Part shown: piece by piece, positions 55,061-62,939 of the stretch
Layout: each line of letters begins with the position of its first letter
Position numbering within the stretch: the stretch's first letter is position 1
Source: Pseudomonadota bacterium
Lineage (GTDB): Bacteria; Pseudomonadota; Alphaproteobacteria; Rhodobacterales; Rhodobacteraceae
Assembly: GCA_020161655.1 (NCBI GenBank)
Contig: JAIUPC010000012.1
Location: forward strand, 248,001 to 312,000
DNA: 64,000 nucleotides
Direction: 5' to 3'
Translations under genes and position numbers: made by a program
Notes under the pieces: generated by a model
Database searches by the model: none
What the model was told of the DNA's origin: nothing
Seen by the model: the letters and a program-made list of their open reading frames with translations, nothing else

Positions 55061-55357
55061 ATGGCGGAAGTCACCATCGTCTACTGGCGCGACATCCCGG
55101 CCCAGGTGATCGTGGGCAAGGGCCGCCGGGGCGCGAAACGGGCGCTGCCGGAGCGGTTCGAACAGGCCATCGACCGCTGCGCCATGAAGATCGGCGCGCG
55201 CGACACGGATGCCTATCTTGCCGAATGGCGGAAGGCAGCCCCGGTCACGGTCGAGGGCGAGGATGAGGCGGTCGCGACGGCGGAAGCCGCGCGGATCGAC
55301 CGCGACTATGACACCGAGCGCCTGAAAGCGCTCATCGCGAATGATGGCTGGGCGTGA
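55061..55357 (+). CDS. Virulence-factor family small protein
   Basis: A 98-residue protein with the conserved pattern MAEVTIVYWRDIPAQVIVGK, RRGAKRALPERFEQAIDRCAM and DTDAYLAEWRK, the small 'virulence factor' family of Pfam. Despite the name its function is not known. The ATG at 55061 follows GAAGGGA. It is the first gene of a one-carbon cluster and is separated from the reductase-like gene by 23 bases; in related organisms it travels with these folate genes, so a supporting role in methyl transfer is possible. Confidence 0.82.
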   Translation: MAEVTIVYWRDIPAQVIVGKGRRGAKRALPERFEQAIDRCAMKIGARDTDAYLAEWRKAAPVTVEGEDEAVATAEAARIDRDYDTERLKALIANDGWA

Positions 55358-55380
55358 CCCCCCCGTTTTGGAGTAAGGCA

Positions 55381-56310
55381 ATGGCGCTTCTGAACTTCCG
55401 CCGCAAGGACACCTCGGCCGCGAAAGCGCCGGTCACCGACCGCGCCGCCACCGAGGCCTTCCTCAAGGGCTATTCCATCGAGGTGATGCCCCGCACCGCC
55501 GAGAAGGTCGAGGATTTCCGCGCGCTCCTCCCCGCCGGCACCCGCGTCTATATCGCCCATATCGACGGCACGCCGATCGAGGAGATGGTGGCGACGGCGA
55601 AGCGGCTGAATGCCGAAGGCTTCCCGGTCATGCCGCACTTCCCGGCGCGGAGCATCCGCGACAAGGCCACGCTCACCGACTGGATTGCCCGTTATCAGGG
55701 CGAGGCCGACGTTCGCCAGGCCCTGCTCCTCGGCGGCGGCATCGCCACGCCCTCGGGCGATTTCGACAATTCGATGCAACTGATCGAGACGGGCTGTTTC
55801 GACGGGTTCGACAGGCTCCATGTCGCCGGCCACCCGGAAGGCAACAAGGACATCGACCCCGATGGCTCCGACCGCAACGTGCTTGAGGCGCTTCGCTGGA
55901 AGCAGGCCTTCAGCGAGCGGACCGATGCGAAGATGGCGATGGCTACCCAGTTCTGCTTTGAGGCTCAGCCGGTGATCGAATGGGTCAACCGCCTGAACGC
56001 CGAGGGCATCAATCTCCCCGTCCATATCGGCGTCGCCGGCCCGGCGAAGCTTCAGACCCTGATCAAGTTCGCCATCGCCTGCGGTGTCGGCCCCTCGCTG
56101 AAGGTGCTGCAGAAGCGCGCGATGGATGTGACGAAGCTCCTCCTGCCCTATGAGCCGAACGACTTTGTGGCCGAGCTTGCGGCGCACAAGGCCGCCAATC
56201 CTTCCTTCGGCATCGAGGCTGTGCATTTCTTCCCGCTCGGCGGCATCAAGACCAATGCCACCTGGGCGATCGAGAACGGCGGCGCCTCGGCCCGTCCGGC
56301 TGCCGCCTGA
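55381..56310 (+). CDS. Methylenetetrahydrofolate reductase-like protein
   Basis: A 309-residue protein of the MetF/MTHFR TIM-barrel family. Residues for folate and flavin binding are seen in IEVMPRTAEKVEDFRAL, VMPHFPARSIRDKATL, QALLLGGG and ATQFCFEAQPVIEWVN. It would make or use methyltetrahydrofolate. It is more divergent than standard MetF, so its exact reaction is less certain. The ATG at 55381 follows GGAGTAAGG. It is in a + strand operon with a HAD phosphatase and a pterin-binding methyltransferase, pointing to methyl supply for methionine synthesis or a demethylation pathway. Confidence 0.82.
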   Translation: MALLNFRRKDTSAAKAPVTDRAATEAFLKGYSIEVMPRTAEKVEDFRALLPAGTRVYIAHIDGTPIEEMVATAKRLNAEGFPVMPHFPARSIRDKATLTDWIARYQGEADVRQALLLGGGIATPSGDFDNSMQLIETGCFDGFDRLHVAGHPEGNKDIDPDGSDRNVLEALRWKQAFSERTDAKMAMATQFCFEAQPVIEWVNRLNAEGINLPVHIGVAGPAKLQTLIKFAIACGVGPSLKVLQKRAMDVTKLLLPYEPNDFVAELAAHKAANPSFGIEAVHFFPLGGIKTNATWAIENGGASARPAAA

Positions 56311-56342
56311 CAGCGCCCTTGACCGGAAGTGACGCGCAAGGC

Positions 56343-57020
56343 ATGAGCAAGGTCATGGCGGAAGCGGCACTTCTTTTCGATCTGGACGGCACCATGCTGA
56401 TGACCGATCCGATCCACATGGGCGTGTTCGCCGATCTTCTCGGGCCGCGCGGGTTTACCGTGGATGAGGCTTTCTACATGAAGCACATCCACGGCCGCCT
56501 GAACCTTGATTTCTTCGCCGAGTTCCTGCCCGACGAACCCGACCCCGAGGGCCTGTCGGACCTGAAGGAGTTCGAGTTCCGCCGCCGCCTGCCGCGCCCC
56601 TACCCGGCGATGCCAGGTGTGATGGCGGCCTTGCAGGATGCGCAGTCCCATGGCTGGGCGCTTGGCGTCGTGACCAATGCCAAGCGCGACAATGCCGAGG
56701 CGATGCTCGAAGCCATCGGCGCGCGGCATTTTTTTGACGTGATCGTCTCGGGCGAGGAATGCGAAAAGGGCAAGCCGCACCCGGCGCCCTACCGCGAGGC
56801 CCTGCGCCTCGTCGACATTCCCGCCCATCGCGCCATCGCCTTCGAGGACAGCCCCGCCGGCGTCCGCTCTGCCGCTGCGGCGGGCATCGTCACGGTCGGC
56901 ATCCGATCCTCGCTCGATGACGCAGCACTCCGCGCTTCGGGCGCCGACATGACCATCCAGGATTTCACCGACCCCGCGCTGGGGCCAATCCTCCAGCGCC
57001 TGACAGGAGTAGACGCATGA
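56343..57020 (+). CDS. HAD-superfamily phosphatase (beta-phosphoglucomutase-like)
   Basis: A 225-residue HAD hydrolase. Motif I is LLFDLDGTMLMTDP (nucleophile and acid Asp), motif II TNAKRDN, motif III KGKPHP and motif IV FEDSPAGVRSAAAAG. A helical cap lies between motifs I and II, as in subfamily IA. It dephosphorylates or isomerises a small sugar or organic phosphate. The ATG at 56343 is chosen; 56355 is an alternative. Its last bases overlap the next gene's start by four bases, so it is part of the folate operon even though its link to one-carbon metabolism is unclear. Confidence 0.85.
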   Translation: MSKVMAEAALLFDLDGTMLMTDPIHMGVFADLLGPRGFTVDEAFYMKHIHGRLNLDFFAEFLPDEPDPEGLSDLKEFEFRRRLPRPYPAMPGVMAALQDAQSHGWALGVVTNAKRDNAEAMLEAIGARHFFDVIVSGEECEKGKPHPAPYREALRLVDIPAHRAIAFEDSPAGVRSAAAAGIVTVGIRSSLDDAALRASGADMTIQDFTDPALGPILQRLTGVDA

Positions 57021-57976
57021 CCCGCACCGTCCTTGAATCGAAAACGAAAACCGTCGTCATCGGCTTTGACGAACCCTTCTGCGTGATCGGCGAGCGGATC
57101 AACCCGACCGGGCGCAAGAAGCTTGCCGCCGAGCTTGAGGCCGGCAACTTCTCCACCGTCGAGAGGGACGCGCTGGAGCAGGTTGCCTGCGGGGCCATGG
57201 TTCTCGATGTGAACGCCGGTGTCGTCTACAACTCCAACCCCAACCCGAACGAGACCGAGCCGCCCCTGATGCGGAAGATGATCGAGCTGGTGCAGGGGCT
57301 GGTCGAAGTGCCGCTTTGCATCGACTCCTCGGTCCCCGGCGCGCTGATGGCCGGGCTTGAGGCCTGCCAGGGCCGCCCGCTTTTGAACTCGGTCACGGGC
57401 GAGGAAGACCGGCTGGAACTGGTCCTGCCGCTGGTCAAGAAATACAACGTGCCGGTGGTGGCGATCTCGAACGACGACACCGGCATTTCCGAAGACCCCG
57501 ACGTGCGCTTCGAGGTTGCCCGCAAGATCGTCCAGCGCGCTGCCGATTTCGGCATTCCGGCGCATGACATCGTCGTCGACCCGCTGGTCATGCCCGTGGG
57601 CGCCATGGCGACGGCGGGGCGTCAGGTCTTCACGCTGGTGAAGCGCCTGCGTGAGGAACTGGGCTGCAACACCACCTGCGGCGCCTCCAACATCTCCTTC
57701 GGCCTGCCGCAGCGCCACGGCATCAACGCCGCCTTCCTGCCGATGGCCATTGGCGCCGGCATGACCTCGGCGATCATGAACCCGGTGCGCCAGGTCGAGA
57801 TGGAAGCGATCCGCGCCGCGAACTTCCTGATGAACCACGATGCGAACGGTGGCGAGTGGATCCGTTTCTCCAAGGTCATCGAGGCCGTCGAGGGCGGCAT
57901 GAGCTTCGCCGAAGCCTCGGCGAGCCAGACCGCCGCCGCCTCGGGCCGCCGTGGTGGCCGCCGCGCGCGGGCCTGA
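57017..57976 (+). CDS. Pterin-binding methyltransferase (split methionine synthase-type)
   Basis: A 319-residue dihydropteroate-synthase-fold protein. CVIGERINPTGRKKLAAELE, LDVNAGV, CIDSSVPGALMAGLEA and TTCGASNISFGLPQRH are the pterin-binding signatures of methyltetrahydrofolate:corrinoid methyltransferases. This matches the folate domain of methionine synthase as a free-standing protein; in some Rhodobacterales MetH is split into separate proteins and homologs of this gene supply the folate part. The partners (homocysteine and B12 modules) are not in the window. It overlaps the HAD gene by four bases and is followed by a terminator. Confidence 0.88.
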   Translation: MTRTVLESKTKTVVIGFDEPFCVIGERINPTGRKKLAAELEAGNFSTVERDALEQVACGAMVLDVNAGVVYNSNPNPNETEPPLMRKMIELVQGLVEVPLCIDSSVPGALMAGLEACQGRPLLNSVTGEEDRLELVLPLVKKYNVPVVAISNDDTGISEDPDVRFEVARKIVQRAADFGIPAHDIVVDPLVMPVGAMATAGRQVFTLVKRLREELGCNTTCGASNISFGLPQRHGINAAFLPMAIGAGMTSAIMNPVRQVEMEAIRAANFLMNHDANGGEWIRFSKVIEAVEGGMSFAEASASQTAAASGRRGGRRARA

Positions 57977-58007
57977 GCCGACCCCACGCCGGAACCCGCA
58001 AGACAGA

Positions 58008-58037
58008 GGCCGCACCCGAAAGGTGCGGCCTTTTCGT
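58008..58037 (+). terminator. Rho-independent terminator of folate operon
   Basis: GGCCGCACC pairs perfectly with GGTGCGGCC around a CGAAA loop (58008-58030), followed by TTTTCGTT. It lies 31 bases beyond the pterin-binding methyltransferase stop and separates that operon from the 67-residue protein gene. Confidence 0.9.
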
Positions 58038-58133
58038 TGCGGTCTGGAATCCCGGACTTTGGTGACGCTACTTCAGGTTGTATTCTCCCATTGCTCTCAA
58101 TTTCCGGGAGCACCCATTCCTTGGGAGAAATCC

Positions 58134-58337
58134 ATGAAAAAGCCCTTTGATCCCGTCATCGACAAGCAACTGATTTTCGATCCCGACTGGGTGTCCGACC
58201 CGGTTCCGCCGTGGCTTCGGAACCTTCTGGACGACAGGCAGCTCAGGCAGCTGTTCCAGGTCAAGCTCGACAAGATCGAGGCGAACCTGAAGACCGAACT
58301 CGAAACCGTTGCCAGCATTCGGAAAATCATCGGCTGA
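58134..58337 (+). CDS. 67-residue hypothetical protein next to B12-radical SAM enzyme
   Basis: A small protein with a strong ribosome site (TTGGGAG, seven bases before ATG). Sequence begins MKKPFDPVIDKQLIFDPDWV with a repeated FDP, then a proline-rich turn (DPVPPWLRNLL) and a charged helical tail (KLDKIEANLKTELETVASIRK). No cysteine, signal peptide or membrane helix. Only 83 bases separate it from the radical SAM gene on the same strand, and it has its own upstream terminator boundary, so the two form a likely transcription unit. It could be a substrate peptide or accessory protein of that enzyme; unproven. Confidence 0.75.
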   Translation: MKKPFDPVIDKQLIFDPDWVSDPVPPWLRNLLDDRQLRQLFQVKLDKIEANLKTELETVASIRKIIG

Positions 58338-58420
58338 TCGCCGGATGATCAGCGGGCACCGGCCGGGTTTTGCTCCTCCCCCCGGTCCGGTGCCCCCTGC
58401 TGCTTCACGCGGAGGCTTTC

Positions 58421-60067
58421 ATGAAGACCACCTTCACCGGGCCCGACGCCGCGCGATTTGCCGCGCGCGACCGGGCGACGGATCGTCCCGTCCTGCTTGT
58501 CGGCTTTCAGAAACAAAGCAATCTCGGCCTTGGCTACCTCGCCTCGGTGCTGCGCGCCTTCGGCTACCGGGTCATCATCGCCGATGTGACCGCAGCACCC
58601 GAGGATCTGGCGCGCATCGCCGCGACCGAACGGCCCCTGCTGATCGGCTTTTCGCTGATTTTCCAGTTCTACATCCGCCGCTACCGCGCGCAGGTCCGGG
58701 CGCTCAGGGCTGCGGGTTATGACGGTCACATTACCATGGGCGGCCATTTCCCGTCCCTCAACCCGCCGGCGGCGCTGGCCGAGGTGCCGGAACTGGACAG
58801 CGTCTGCCAATACGAAGGCGAGCTGACGTTGCTCGACCTTGCCGATGCGCTCTCGACCGGCGGCGATCCGCGATCGGTTGCGGGGCTGATCCATGCCGGC
58901 GAGGCAACCCCGTCCTGCGGCGACACAAGGTCGCTTCTCCATGACCTCGACGACCTGCCCTGGCCGGCGCGCGAGGTCGAACCGAGGGCGATTCTTGGCC
59001 AGCGCGCCGCCTCGCTTCTGGCAAGCCGGGGCTGCGCGCGGACCTGTTCCTTCTGCTCGATCCATACCTTCTACCGTTCCGCCCCCGGCAAGGTCGTGCG
59101 GCTCCGCGCGCCCGAGAAGGTGGTGGAGGAGATGGCCTATCTTCACCACGACGAAAAGATCAGCGTATTCCTGTTCCAGGACGACGATTTCCCGATCTTC
59201 GGACCGAACTGGAAGAAATGGGCGCGCCGGCTGATCGGCGAGATCAAGGCGGCGGGTCTTGCCGACCGCATCGCCTGGAAGATCAACTGCCGGGCCGATG
59301 CCGTCGATCCCGAACTGCTTCTTGAGATGAAGGCGGCGGGGCTTTTCCTCGTCTACATGGGCCTCGAATCCGGCGACAACGGCGGGCTTGACGTCCTGGG
59401 CAAGGGCATCACCGCCGAACAGAACCTCGCCGCCGTGCGGACGTTGAAACGGATCGGGCTCAGGTTCGAATACGGGTTCATGTTGCTTGACCCCTCGTCG
59501 AGCTTTGCCTCCATCCGCGCCAACCTCGACTTCCTGCGCAAGGTGACGGGCGACGGATCGGTCGCGGCGACCTTCTGCCGGATGCTCCCCTATGATGGCA
59601 CGCCGATCAAGGACCGGCTGGTGGCCGAGGGGCGCTTCCGCGGCGATGTCTGCGACCCCGACTATGCCTTCCTCGACGACCGGCTCGACGGGTTCAACGC
59701 CGACATGAACCGGCTTCTGAACGTCTCGGGCTGGATCCACGGGACGGCGGCGCTTTCGCCGTCTCTCAACTGGGCCTGGGATGAATTCGCGGTCCTCGCC
59801 CGGTTCTTCCCGGCGCTGACCGGGCTTGAGAGCTATCGCCGCGCGCTCGCCCGGCTGACGGCGGCGGCGAACCGGGTGGTGCTTGGCGCGATGGATACGC
59901 TCGCCAACCATCACGAGACCGGTGCCGCTGCTCCGGACGAAGCGCAACTGACCGAGACGGCGCGCGACCTCAACCAGCGGCTCCTGAACCTGCGCAACGC
60001 CTTCGTCTTCCGCCATCAGGAGAAGATCCTGGCGGGCGCCAGCCTTGCGGCGGCAGCACAGGCCTGA
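58421..60067 (+). CDS. B12-binding radical SAM protein
   Basis: A 548-residue enzyme. The N-terminal domain (about 20-165) has the cobalamin-binding Rossmann-type fold (LLVGFQKQSNLGLGYLASVL, IIADVT, HITMGGHFPSLNP). The radical SAM cluster ligands are C205-x3-C209-x2-C212 (GCARTCSFCS). The C-terminal region has no recognised domain. Class B (B12-dependent) radical SAM enzymes methylate or rearrange unactivated carbons in peptides and natural products. The ATG at 58421 follows GGAGGC. It follows a 67-residue protein gene that may be its substrate. Reaction unknown. Confidence 0.9.
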   Translation: MKTTFTGPDAARFAARDRATDRPVLLVGFQKQSNLGLGYLASVLRAFGYRVIIADVTAAPEDLARIAATERPLLIGFSLIFQFYIRRYRAQVRALRAAGYDGHITMGGHFPSLNPPAALAEVPELDSVCQYEGELTLLDLADALSTGGDPRSVAGLIHAGEATPSCGDTRSLLHDLDDLPWPAREVEPRAILGQRAASLLASRGCARTCSFCSIHTFYRSAPGKVVRLRAPEKVVEEMAYLHHDEKISVFLFQDDDFPIFGPNWKKWARRLIGEIKAAGLADRIAWKINCRADAVDPELLLEMKAAGLFLVYMGLESGDNGGLDVLGKGITAEQNLAAVRTLKRIGLRFEYGFMLLDPSSSFASIRANLDFLRKVTGDGSVAATFCRMLPYDGTPIKDRLVAEGRFRGDVCDPDYAFLDDRLDGFNADMNRLLNVSGWIHGTAALSPSLNWAWDEFAVLARFFPALTGLESYRRALARLTAAANRVVLGAMDTLANHHETGAAAPDEAQLTETARDLNQRLLNLRNAFVFRHQEKILAGASLAAAAQA

Positions 60068-60079
60068 AGATAGCGCCGG

Positions 60080-60111
60080 CGCCCCGGTCACGCCGGGGCG
60101 TCTTCTCTCTC
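60080..60111 (+). terminator. Rho-independent terminator after radical SAM gene
   Basis: CGCCCCGG pairs perfectly with CCGGGGCG around a TCACG loop (60080-60100), followed by the T/C run TCTTCTCTCTC. It lies between two convergent genes. Confidence 0.75.
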
Positions 60112-60112
60112 G

Positions 60113-60844
60113 CTACCCGGCGATCAGCCGCAGCGACCGCGCCCTTGCCGCCGGAACCCGGTCGACCTCCAGCGCGGTGAAGACATGCATCGTGTCCAGT
60201 TCGGCATCGACGACGGCATGGTCGCTGACCCAGCCCCCCATCGCCAGATAGCTCCTGAGCAAGGGCGGCATCTGCGCCTGCGCCGCCCTCGGATTGGCGG
60301 GCCGCCCTTCCGGACCCTGCCCGAACCGGATGACGCTTTGCGCCTTTGTACCGGGCAACCAGCGCCCCGGCCCGAGGTGGTTGGCACGCAACGTCGCGAA
60401 GGCATCGGGATAGGCCGAAGGATCGGTCCCCCGGAAGGAGACGCAGCCAAAGAGCATTCCGGCCTGCTCCTGATCCACGCAGGCGGTGATCGCACCCCAG
60501 GCGAGGCGCAGGATGTCGGGGTCGTGCCGGTCGGGGTGCAGGCAGAACCGGCCAAGTTCCACCATCGCGTCAGGAAAGCCTGAAAGTGGCGACAAATCAT
60601 AATATTGCGCGGCATAGCTCAGGTGAGTATCGGCCCCCGAACGGAACACCCTGAGCCGCAGGGTAGCGACCAGTCCACCCGCCGCCTCCTCGATCATCAA
60701 GTGGCGGCAGGCGGCATCATGGGCATCGGCATCAGCGCTGCCATCGCCCCGGAACGCCAGCCCCCTGAGCGCCTGCGCGCGGGCCACATCCTCCCCCGAG
60801 GAGGCGAAGCGCACCAGGTAGCGCCCCCTTTTCAGTTCCGGCAT
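60113..60844 (-). CDS. olsB: OlsB-like N-acyltransferase (ornithine lipid synthesis)
   Basis: A 243-residue GNAT-fold acyltransferase. RYLVRFASSGEDVARAQALRGLAF, the MVELGRFCLHPDRHDPDILRLAW acyl-binding segment and LFGCVSFRGTDP match the OlsB/hemolysin-like group that transfers a 3-hydroxyacyl chain from ACP to ornithine, the first step in ornithine lipid synthesis. The length is right. The OlsA partner is not beside it here. It converges on the radical SAM gene and is divergent from msrB. Confidence 0.85.
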   Translation of the reverse strand: MPELKRGRYLVRFASSGEDVARAQALRGLAFRGDGSADADAHDAACRHLMIEEAAGGLVATLRLRVFRSGADTHLSYAAQYYDLSPLSGFPDAMVELGRFCLHPDRHDPDILRLAWGAITACVDQEQAGMLFGCVSFRGTDPSAYPDAFATLRANHLGPGRWLPGTKAQSVIRFGQGPEGRPANPRAAQAQMPPLLRSYLAMGGWVSDHAVVDAELDTMHVFTALEVDRVPAARARSLRLIAG

Positions 60845-60961
60845 CTACGTCTTCTCCCACGGGCCGGGCTTGGCGTTCCGCGGCGCGCTCCCTACATTCC
60901 ATGACAACCGGTCAAGACACCAGAGACCGCGAGAAATGCAACGATCCGAGAAGGGGAAGCC

Positions 60962-61357
60962 ATGCCTGACAAAGTGACCAAGACCGATGAGGAATGGCGC
61001 GGCCAGTTGTCGGACCTCGCCTATCAGGTGACGCGCAAGCAGGCGACCGAACGCGCCTTCTCCCATGCCGAGTTTCCGAAAGGCCCCGCGACCTTCACCT
61101 GCACCTGCTGCGGCGCGCCGCTCTTCGATGCCGAACAGAAGTTCGATTCAGGCTGCGGCTGGCCAAGCTTCACCGCGCCGGTGAGCGAAACGGTGGTCGA
61201 GGAACAGGCCGACGACAGCTGGTTCATGCGGCGGACCGAGGTGCATTGCGCCGCCTGCGACGCCCATCTTGGCCATGTCTTCCCCGATGGGCCGGGGCCG
61301 ACGGGCCTGCGCTACTGCATCAACGGCGTCGCACTCGACCACAAGCCGAAAGAATGA
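60962..61357 (+). CDS. msrB: Peptide-methionine (R)-S-oxide reductase MsrB
   Basis: A 131-residue repair enzyme that reduces methionine-R-sulfoxide in proteins. The catalytic cysteine is C119 (LRYCINGVAL), zinc ligands are C47/C50 and C96/C99 (CTCC, CAAC), and SGCGWPSF is the family core. Full-length. It converges on bamE. Confidence 0.96.
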   Translation: MPDKVTKTDEEWRGQLSDLAYQVTRKQATERAFSHAEFPKGPATFTCTCCGAPLFDAEQKFDSGCGWPSFTAPVSETVVEEQADDSWFMRRTEVHCAACDAHLGHVFPDGPGPTGLRYCINGVALDHKPKE

Positions 61358-61392
61358 GACGGCGCCGGCCCGCGCGGCCGGCTCCGCTGGCG

Positions 61393-61857
61393 CTATTCCG
61401 GCGAGTCGATGAACTGGCCGGCGCTGAAGTTGCCGACGTTGGACAGAAGCTGGCGGACGATGCCCAGCCCCTTGACGCTGCTCTTTGTCACGCGGCGGGA
61501 AATCACGACGACTTCGCCACGCTCGAGGCCGAAGTATTCGACGTTCTCGACAACGCCCTGATCGTCGAAGCTGATCACCATGACCTGGCGTTCCACTTCC
61601 TTCGGGGCCCGCGCGCCGTAGTGGCGGAACTTGCTGCCGACGTAGTACCAGGCACCGCCGGTCAGAAGGCCGGTGGAGGTCGGGCGACCGACATCGCGGG
61701 CGACTTCGGCCTGGGTCGACTCCCCGACCGTGACCTTGGCGACGTCTTCCTTGTTCGGAATATAGCCGTGATTGCGGTAGATGGTCGTGCAAGCGGCAAG
61801 CACGATGAGGGCAGCAAGAATCGCCGCCCGCCTGATCCCGGAACCCACCCTAGTCAT
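61393..61857 (-). CDS. bamE: Outer membrane protein assembly factor BamE
   Basis: A 154-residue lipoprotein of the SmpA/OmlA/BamE family. The signal peptide ends at the lipobox LAAC (C23); YIPNKEDVAKVTVGESTQAEVARDVGRP and TGGAWYYVGSKF are the BamE core. It stabilises the BAM complex that inserts beta-barrel proteins. An in-frame GTG at 61860 is a possible alternative start. It lies divergent to yceD, which is common in Rhodobacterales. Confidence 0.93.
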   Translation of the reverse strand: MTRVGSGIRRAAILAALIVLAACTTIYRNHGYIPNKEDVAKVTVGESTQAEVARDVGRPTSTGLLTGGAWYYVGSKFRHYGARAPKEVERQVMVISFDDQGVVENVEYFGLERGEVVVISRRVTKSSVKGLGIVRQLLSNVGNFSAGQFIDSPE

Positions 61858-61975
61858 CACCGCCCCTTGCCTCGCCCTGCGCTGCCTTTTATCCGGCTTA
61901 TAACACGCACGGGGGTGCCATCAAGGCGGATGGTTCACCGGACCCCGCGACCTGAACCCGACAGGAGACCTGACG

Positions 61976-62521
61976 ATGACCGCGAACCAGTCCCAGACCT
62001 TGCGCCTTTCGGACCTTTCGGCGCGCAAGCCGACGCGCTTCGCCCTGACCCCCGGCGCGGAGGAGCGTGCGGCCATTGCCGCCGACCTTGGTATCCTCGG
62101 CATCGAGGGCTTGAGCTTTCGCGGCGCGCTGACCCCGCGCGGGCGGACGGACTGGGCGCTTGAGGCCGACCTCGCCGCCCGCGTCGTTCAGCCTTGCGTG
62201 GTGACCACCGATCCGGTGACGACCGACATCGCCGAGAAAGTGGCGCGTTCCTACGTCGCCGACCTGCCCGACGTCGATGCCGAAGAGGTGGAGATGCCGG
62301 AAGATGACAGCATCGAACCCCTGCCCGCCACGCTCGACCTTGCCGGCGTGATGGCCGAGGCGCTGGCCCTTGCGCTGCCGCTTTACCCCCGCGCCCCCGG
62401 GGCGGAGTTTGCCGCCATCGACCACGCCGCGCCGGGTGTCGATGCGTTGACGGACGAGAGCGTGAAGCCCTTTGCCGGGCTTTCGGACATTCTGAAGAAG
62501 GCCCCCGGCAAGGACGATTGA
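61976..62521 (+). CDS. yceD: YceD/DUF177-family protein
   Basis: A 181-residue soluble protein of the YceD (DUF177) family, recognised by QPCVVTTDPVTTDIAEKV and LPDVDAEEVEMPEDDSIEPL and by its place before rpmF and plsX. Homologs are linked to 23S rRNA or large-subunit biogenesis. Acidic, without membrane segments. Confidence 0.9.
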   Translation: MTANQSQTLRLSDLSARKPTRFALTPGAEERAAIAADLGILGIEGLSFRGALTPRGRTDWALEADLAARVVQPCVVTTDPVTTDIAEKVARSYVADLPDVDAEEVEMPEDDSIEPLPATLDLAGVMAEALALALPLYPRAPGAEFAAIDHAAPGVDALTDESVKPFAGLSDILKKAPGKDD

Positions 62522-62709
62522 AAGGCGCGGGATGCCCCGCCGTCACCCCCCGCGAGGGCCGCGAGAAAAGACTTGCGCCTGCCCGGAATCGCAGTATGTT
62601 CCCGGCCTCGCTTGAACGTTGGGTTCGCACCCGACCGGTCCCCGGTCGTCCCGTGTCGACATCCCAGGAAAACCGGGGCTATGCCCCCTGAATAACCCGA
62701 GGTTGAGAC

Positions 62710-62916
62710 ATGGCTGTCCCTCAGAACCGGACCACGAAGTCCCGCCGCAACATGCGGCGCGCCCACGATGCTCTGGTCGCTGCTAACCCGAACGAATGCC
62801 CGAACTGCGGCGAGCTGAAGCGCCCGCACCACGTTTGCGCTTCCTGCGGTCACTACGATGACCGTCAGGTCGTCGCGCAGGCCGCCGAGGTCGATCTGGA
62901 CGAAGACGCGGCCTAA
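62710..62916 (+). CDS. rpmF: 50S ribosomal protein L32
   Basis: A 68-residue ribosomal protein. [22 protein letters not shown] and the zinc ribbon [22 protein letters not shown] are diagnostic (CxxC...CxxC). It lies between yceD and plsX, the standard bacterial order. The 188-base gap upstream may carry a promoter, but I see no clear -35/-10 pair. Confidence 0.98.
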   Translation: MAVPQNRTTKSRRNMRRAHDALVAANPNECPNCGELKRPHHVCASCGHYDDRQVVAQAAEVDLDEDAA

Positions 62917-62939
62917 GGCCCGCGTCCCGTTCCTGGCAG

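Noticed and set aside
58349-60091. Minus-strand open frame antisense to the radical SAM gene
   Set aside because: No homology signals; the plus-strand protein has the CX3CX2C cluster and a good ribosome site.
61360-61400. GC-rich hairpin between msrB and bamE as a terminator
   Set aside because: GCCGGCC/GGCCGGC stem has no T-run on either side; too weak to list as a feature.
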